Below, piece after piece: positions 6,576 through 8,218 of a DNA stretch of 8,218 nucleotides. The notes under the pieces were generated by a model that did not search any database, was not told where the DNA came from, and worked only from the letters and a program-made list of their open reading frames with translations. The position numbers and the translations under genes were made by a program. Origin of the DNA: JAGMES01 sp023128035 (lineage in GTDB: Bacteria; Bacillota; Halanaerobiia; DY22613); NCBI GenBank assembly GCA_030627905.1, contig DAOVRZ010000156.1, positions 1 through 8,218 on the forward strand, in the 5' to 3' direction. The stretch's first letter is position 1. The number at the start of each line of letters is the position of its first letter.

Positions 6576-6679
6576 CACTTCGCAGAACAACGGATATACG
6601 GTTCCGCTACGCTCCACCCAAATTCTACCTCCGCTACGCTACAGTAGAACTTCGTATATCCAAATGTTCTTCGACATAC
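6576..6679 (+). repeat. Palindromic element C (attC-like)
   Basis: A long imperfect palindrome. TCG (6580-6582) pairs with CGA (6672-6674), AGAACA (6584-6589) with TGTTCT (6665-6670), and GGATATACG (6592-6600) perfectly with CGTATATCC (6653-6661), with single mismatches or small internal loops between. Inside are TTCTAC/GTAGAA (6623-6628, 6644-6649) and a direct repeat TCCGCTACGCT at 6603-6613 and 6630-6640. It is more GC-rich than its surroundings. The right end ATGTTCTTCGACATAC (6664-6679) aligns with the ends of elements A, B and D. Confidence 0.65.
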
Positions 6680-6766
6680 TAGAGTCAAGATTTCAAAAAA
6701 TGTTTAAAGCAATATCTTAAAAATTAACTAAAAAATAAAATAACTCTGTGATATAACGATAATATG

Positions 6767-6775
6767 TGGTAAAAT
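6767..6775 (+). promoter_or_regulatory. Possible extended -10 promoter for the toxin-antitoxin pair
   Basis: TGGTAAAAT contains the extended TGn element and a -10 hexamer differing from TATAAT at one position, 41 nt upstream of the first ATG. No good -35 box is found at 16-18 bp spacing. The surrounding 6680-6810 stretch is very AT-rich and holds no gene. Confidence 0.4.
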
Positions 6776-6816
6776 AAATAGTAAGTATGTTATTATGATT
6801 AAAAGGGGGAGGAGAC

Positions 6817-7119
6817 ATGAGAGATATTTTTAGTCGAATTCCAGAGAGATATACTCAGGATATAAAATTAGCTATTGAAATCCTCAAAGATGAAGGATGT
6901 ACAGAAATTTATCTTTTTGGATCGTTAGCAGAAGGAGATTTTAGGGAAGATTCAGATATAGACTTGGCTGTTAAAGGATGTCCACGAGATAGATTTTTTC
7001 ACGTGTTAGGAAAGTTATTGCTTGAATTAAATCATAAAGTTGATTTGATAAATCTTGATGGAAGAGATCCATTCGCAGAATATTTGATTGCTGAAGGTGG
7101 GTTGATTTATGTCGCGTGA
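6817..7119 (+). CDS. mntA: MntA-like minimal nucleotidyltransferase (antitoxin)
   Basis: This 100-residue minimal nucleotidyltransferase is the antitoxin type that AMPylates and neutralises a HepT toxin. It carries the family signature GSX10DXD exactly: Gly35-Ser36, then Asp47 and Asp49, the two metal-binding aspartates. A third carboxylate is likely Asp76 in HKVDLINL. The N-terminal helix (about residues 10-27) is followed by the strand EIYLFGS. A GGGGGAGG stretch (6805-6812) serves as the ribosome binding site. Its stop overlaps the start of the toxin gene by 11 nt, the usual coupled arrangement for this module. The pair has its own probable promoter and terminator, which suits a self-contained mobile unit. 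The length agrees with known minimal nucleotidyltransferases (about 95-140 aa). The symbol is by family and partner, not confirmed orthology. Confidence 0.88.
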   Translation: MRDIFSRIPERYTQDIKLAIEILKDEGCTEIYLFGSLAEGDFREDSDIDLAVKGCPRDRFFHVLGKLLLELNHKVDLINLDGRDPFAEYLIAEGGLIYVA

Positions 7120-7576
7120 TAAAATGAAATCGGCAGTATTATTTGAAATGGGTCAAATTGATCAATTGTTTGAATCATATAATCAATTATTGGAGAAAAG
7201 TAAGGAATATGAACCTGATTTGATAGAATTAACAGCATTAGCTTCAGTTTTACATTCATTTTATAATGGAGTAGAAAACATTTTTATGCAAATTGCCAAA
7301 AAGGTAGATGGTTTCACGCCAAATAATAATCATTGGCATAGAAATTTACTATTACAAATGGCAGCTGAGCAAGATAATAGAAAGCCAGTAATTTCAGAGG
7401 AAGTAAAATTAAGATTAGCAGATTACCTTGGTTTTAGACATTTTTACAGACATTCATATTCATTTTTCTTGAGTTGGGGAGAGATGGAAAAATTAGTTCA
7501 ACCATTAGGAGAAGTATGGAATCAGCTAAGAAAAGAACTTTCCGATTTTCTAAAAATAAATAGTGATGAAACTTGA
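7109..7576 (+). CDS. hepT: HepT-like HEPN ribonuclease toxin
   Basis: This 155-residue all-helical HEPN-domain protein is the toxin partner of the upstream nucleotidyltransferase. It has the RX4HXY active-site motif exactly: Arg110, His115 and Tyr117 in FRHFYRHSY. In characterised HepT toxins the Arg and His cleave RNA, and the Tyr is AMPylated by MntA. The conserved helix LHSFYNGVENIF (residues 48-59) and the WHRNLL segment also fit HepT-like families. The start at 7109 lies inside the last codons of the antitoxin gene with GAAGGTGGG about 7 nt upstream; Met6 (7124) is an alternative start without altering the domain. All key residues are present, so the toxin is probably functional. A strong terminator follows 10 nt after the stop. 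Confidence 0.88.
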   Translation: MSRDKMKSAVLFEMGQIDQLFESYNQLLEKSKEYEPDLIELTALASVLHSFYNGVENIFMQIAKKVDGFTPNNNHWHRNLLLQMAAEQDNRKPVISEEVKLRLADYLGFRHFYRHSYSFFLSWGEMEKLVQPLGEVWNQLRKELSDFLKINSDET

Positions 7577-7585
7577 TTATAATAG

Positions 7586-7627
7586 AGCGTTAAAAGTCCA
7601 TTCTGTAGGATTTTTAACGCTTTTATT
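7586..7627 (+). terminator. Strong intrinsic terminator after the toxin gene
   Basis: A 14-bp stem, AGCGTTAAAAGTCC (7586-7599) with GGATTTTTAACGCT (7608-7621), contains one G-T wobble and closes an 8-nt loop. A T-rich run follows (TTTTATT, 7621-7627). It ends the toxin-antitoxin transcript within its own unit. Confidence 0.9.
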
Positions 7628-7780
7628 GTGGATCAGGAAGAAGTTTTCAAATAAATACAAATTTAATGAAGGTTTTGAATAATAAACGTCGAAAGAAAGA
7701 AAAGAATAATGGGATATAAGGTAAAATCTATAGTTAAAGGTTAATACATAAAAGTAGATTTACAGCAAGTAAGGACTCTA

Positions 7781-7912
7781 GTACGTCGTAGAACATTTTC
7801 GCCATATACAGAATAGCCCTTTGTCACGCTGGTTGCAAAAACCACGCAAACAGCGTGACAATCCTGGCGGAACGGACTACTCCGCATATGGCGAAAATGT
7901 TACGTGAAATTG
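7781..7912 (+). repeat. Palindromic element D (attC-like, nested)
   Basis: The most ordered of the four elements. AACATTTTCGCCATAT (7792-7807) and ATATGGCGAAAATGTT (7886-7901) form a perfect 16-bp stem. Outside it CGT (7787-7789) can pair with ACG (7902-7904), leaving AG unpaired on one side, similar to the extrahelical bases of integron attC sites. Inside are a perfect 11-bp hairpin, TTGTCACGCTG/CAGCGTGACAA (7821-7831, 7851-7861), and a smaller GCGGA/TCCGC hairpin (7867-7871, 7881-7885). It is clearly more GC-rich than the flanks. The right end is ATGTTACGTGAAATTG (7897-7912). Confidence 0.7.
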
Positions 7913-8218
7913 GGCTGGGCTTGATATAAAAAGAAAACCTTTAATGTTATTCTAGGGAAGTAGACATGGTTACATAATTTCAAAGTAGATAGCTTTGGAT
8001 ACTGAATTTAGGTGTCTACTATAAGATAGATTAATTGCTTTGATTTCATTAATTAGTCGATGTTATACATCGAATGCTAAATAGTCTCTCGGAATAAATA
8101 ATGAGTTTGCAGGTGATTTGTAATAATTTAACTGGGAATTGCAATGATTTCTTATGAACATCTGAAGAAATATAAAAAACCAGAAAAATGGGTATGACAA
8201 AAAGACCTATGTGATTGA
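7913..8218. other. Stretch without a credible gene
   Basis: No frame on either strand gives a recognisable or well-initiated protein; an 18-codon frame at 8101 has no ribosome binding site. Two structures are visible. AGTAGACA (7959-7966) is inverted as TGTCTACT (8013-8020). TCGATGT/ACATCGA (8057-8063, 8067-8073) forms a tight 7-bp hairpin with a 3-nt loop and no U-tract. The stretch could be the leader of the next unit, a gene-less unit, or decayed sequence. Confidence 0.5.

Larger units (their letters stand above)
4861..7899 (+). mobile_element. Putative three-unit gene-cassette array without integrase
   Basis: Three units repeat one plan: same-strand gene(s) followed by an imperfect palindrome whose right end reads (A/T)TGTT....GAAAT or close to it. 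If exchange occurs between G and TT, as in integrons, the units would be 4861-5872 (DUF2971-like gene), 5873-6666 (glycosylase-like gene) and 6667-7899 (toxin-antitoxin pair). Sizes of 0.8-1.2 kb and this cargo fit integron cassettes. No tyrosine integrase is in the window. The cores (GTTCTGC, GTTCAGC, GTTCTTC, GTTACGT) deviate from GTTRRRY, so a distinct repeat-mediated system or a dispersed repeat family is also possible. Confidence 0.45.

Noticed and set aside
4723..7912. CRISPR array
   Set aside because: The repeats are long imperfect palindromes spaced about 1 kb apart with genes between them, and there are no short regular spacers.
7959..8020. AGTAGACA/TGTCTACT as ends of an insertion sequence
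   Set aside because: Only about 60 bp are enclosed, there is no transposase and no target duplication is visible.

Overview
The window looks like the chromosome of a low-GC Bacillota bacterium, most likely Clostridia- or Bacilli-like. Coding regions are AT-rich, ribosome binding sites are strong GGAG or GGGGG types, one gene starts with TTG, and the intrinsic terminators have U-tracts. The species cannot be named from the sequence. All supported genes lie on the + strand.

Positions 1-4187 are the end of a natural-product locus. The window opens inside a nonribosomal peptide synthetase whose visible part is adenylation, carrier protein, then thioesterase, so it is the terminal module. A hairpin terminator and a new promoter follow. 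Next come a 3-hydroxyacyl-CoA dehydrogenase-type enzyme and an acyl-CoA dehydrogenase-type enzyme whose motifs resemble FkbI. Beside a synthetase, this pair suggests supply of an oxidised malonyl-ACP extender unit (methoxy-, hydroxy- or aminomalonyl-ACP). Ordinary hydroxybutyryl/butyryl-CoA metabolism is the alternative. The ACP and loading enzyme are not in the window.

Positions 4188-4722 are a scar zone. They hold a headless fragment of a PLP-dependent amino-acid decarboxylase, a GC-rich hairpin, and a short stretch that folds like domain V of a group II intron but has a degraded catalytic helix.

Positions 4723-7912 are the most unusual part. Four imperfect inverted-repeat elements (61 to about 150 bp) separate three same-strand accessory units: a DUF2971-like gene, an Fe-S uracil-DNA-glycosylase-like gene, and a MntA/HepT-type toxin-antitoxin pair. 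The right ends of all four align as (A/T)TGTT....GAAAT, and the left arms carry the complementary AGAAC(A). The repeating plan of gene plus imperfect palindrome, with AAC...GTT ends in one orientation, resembles an integron cassette array without a visible integrase. The core sequences deviate from the classical attC consensus, so this is a hypothesis.

Positions 7913-8218 hold no credible gene, only two small inverted repeats.
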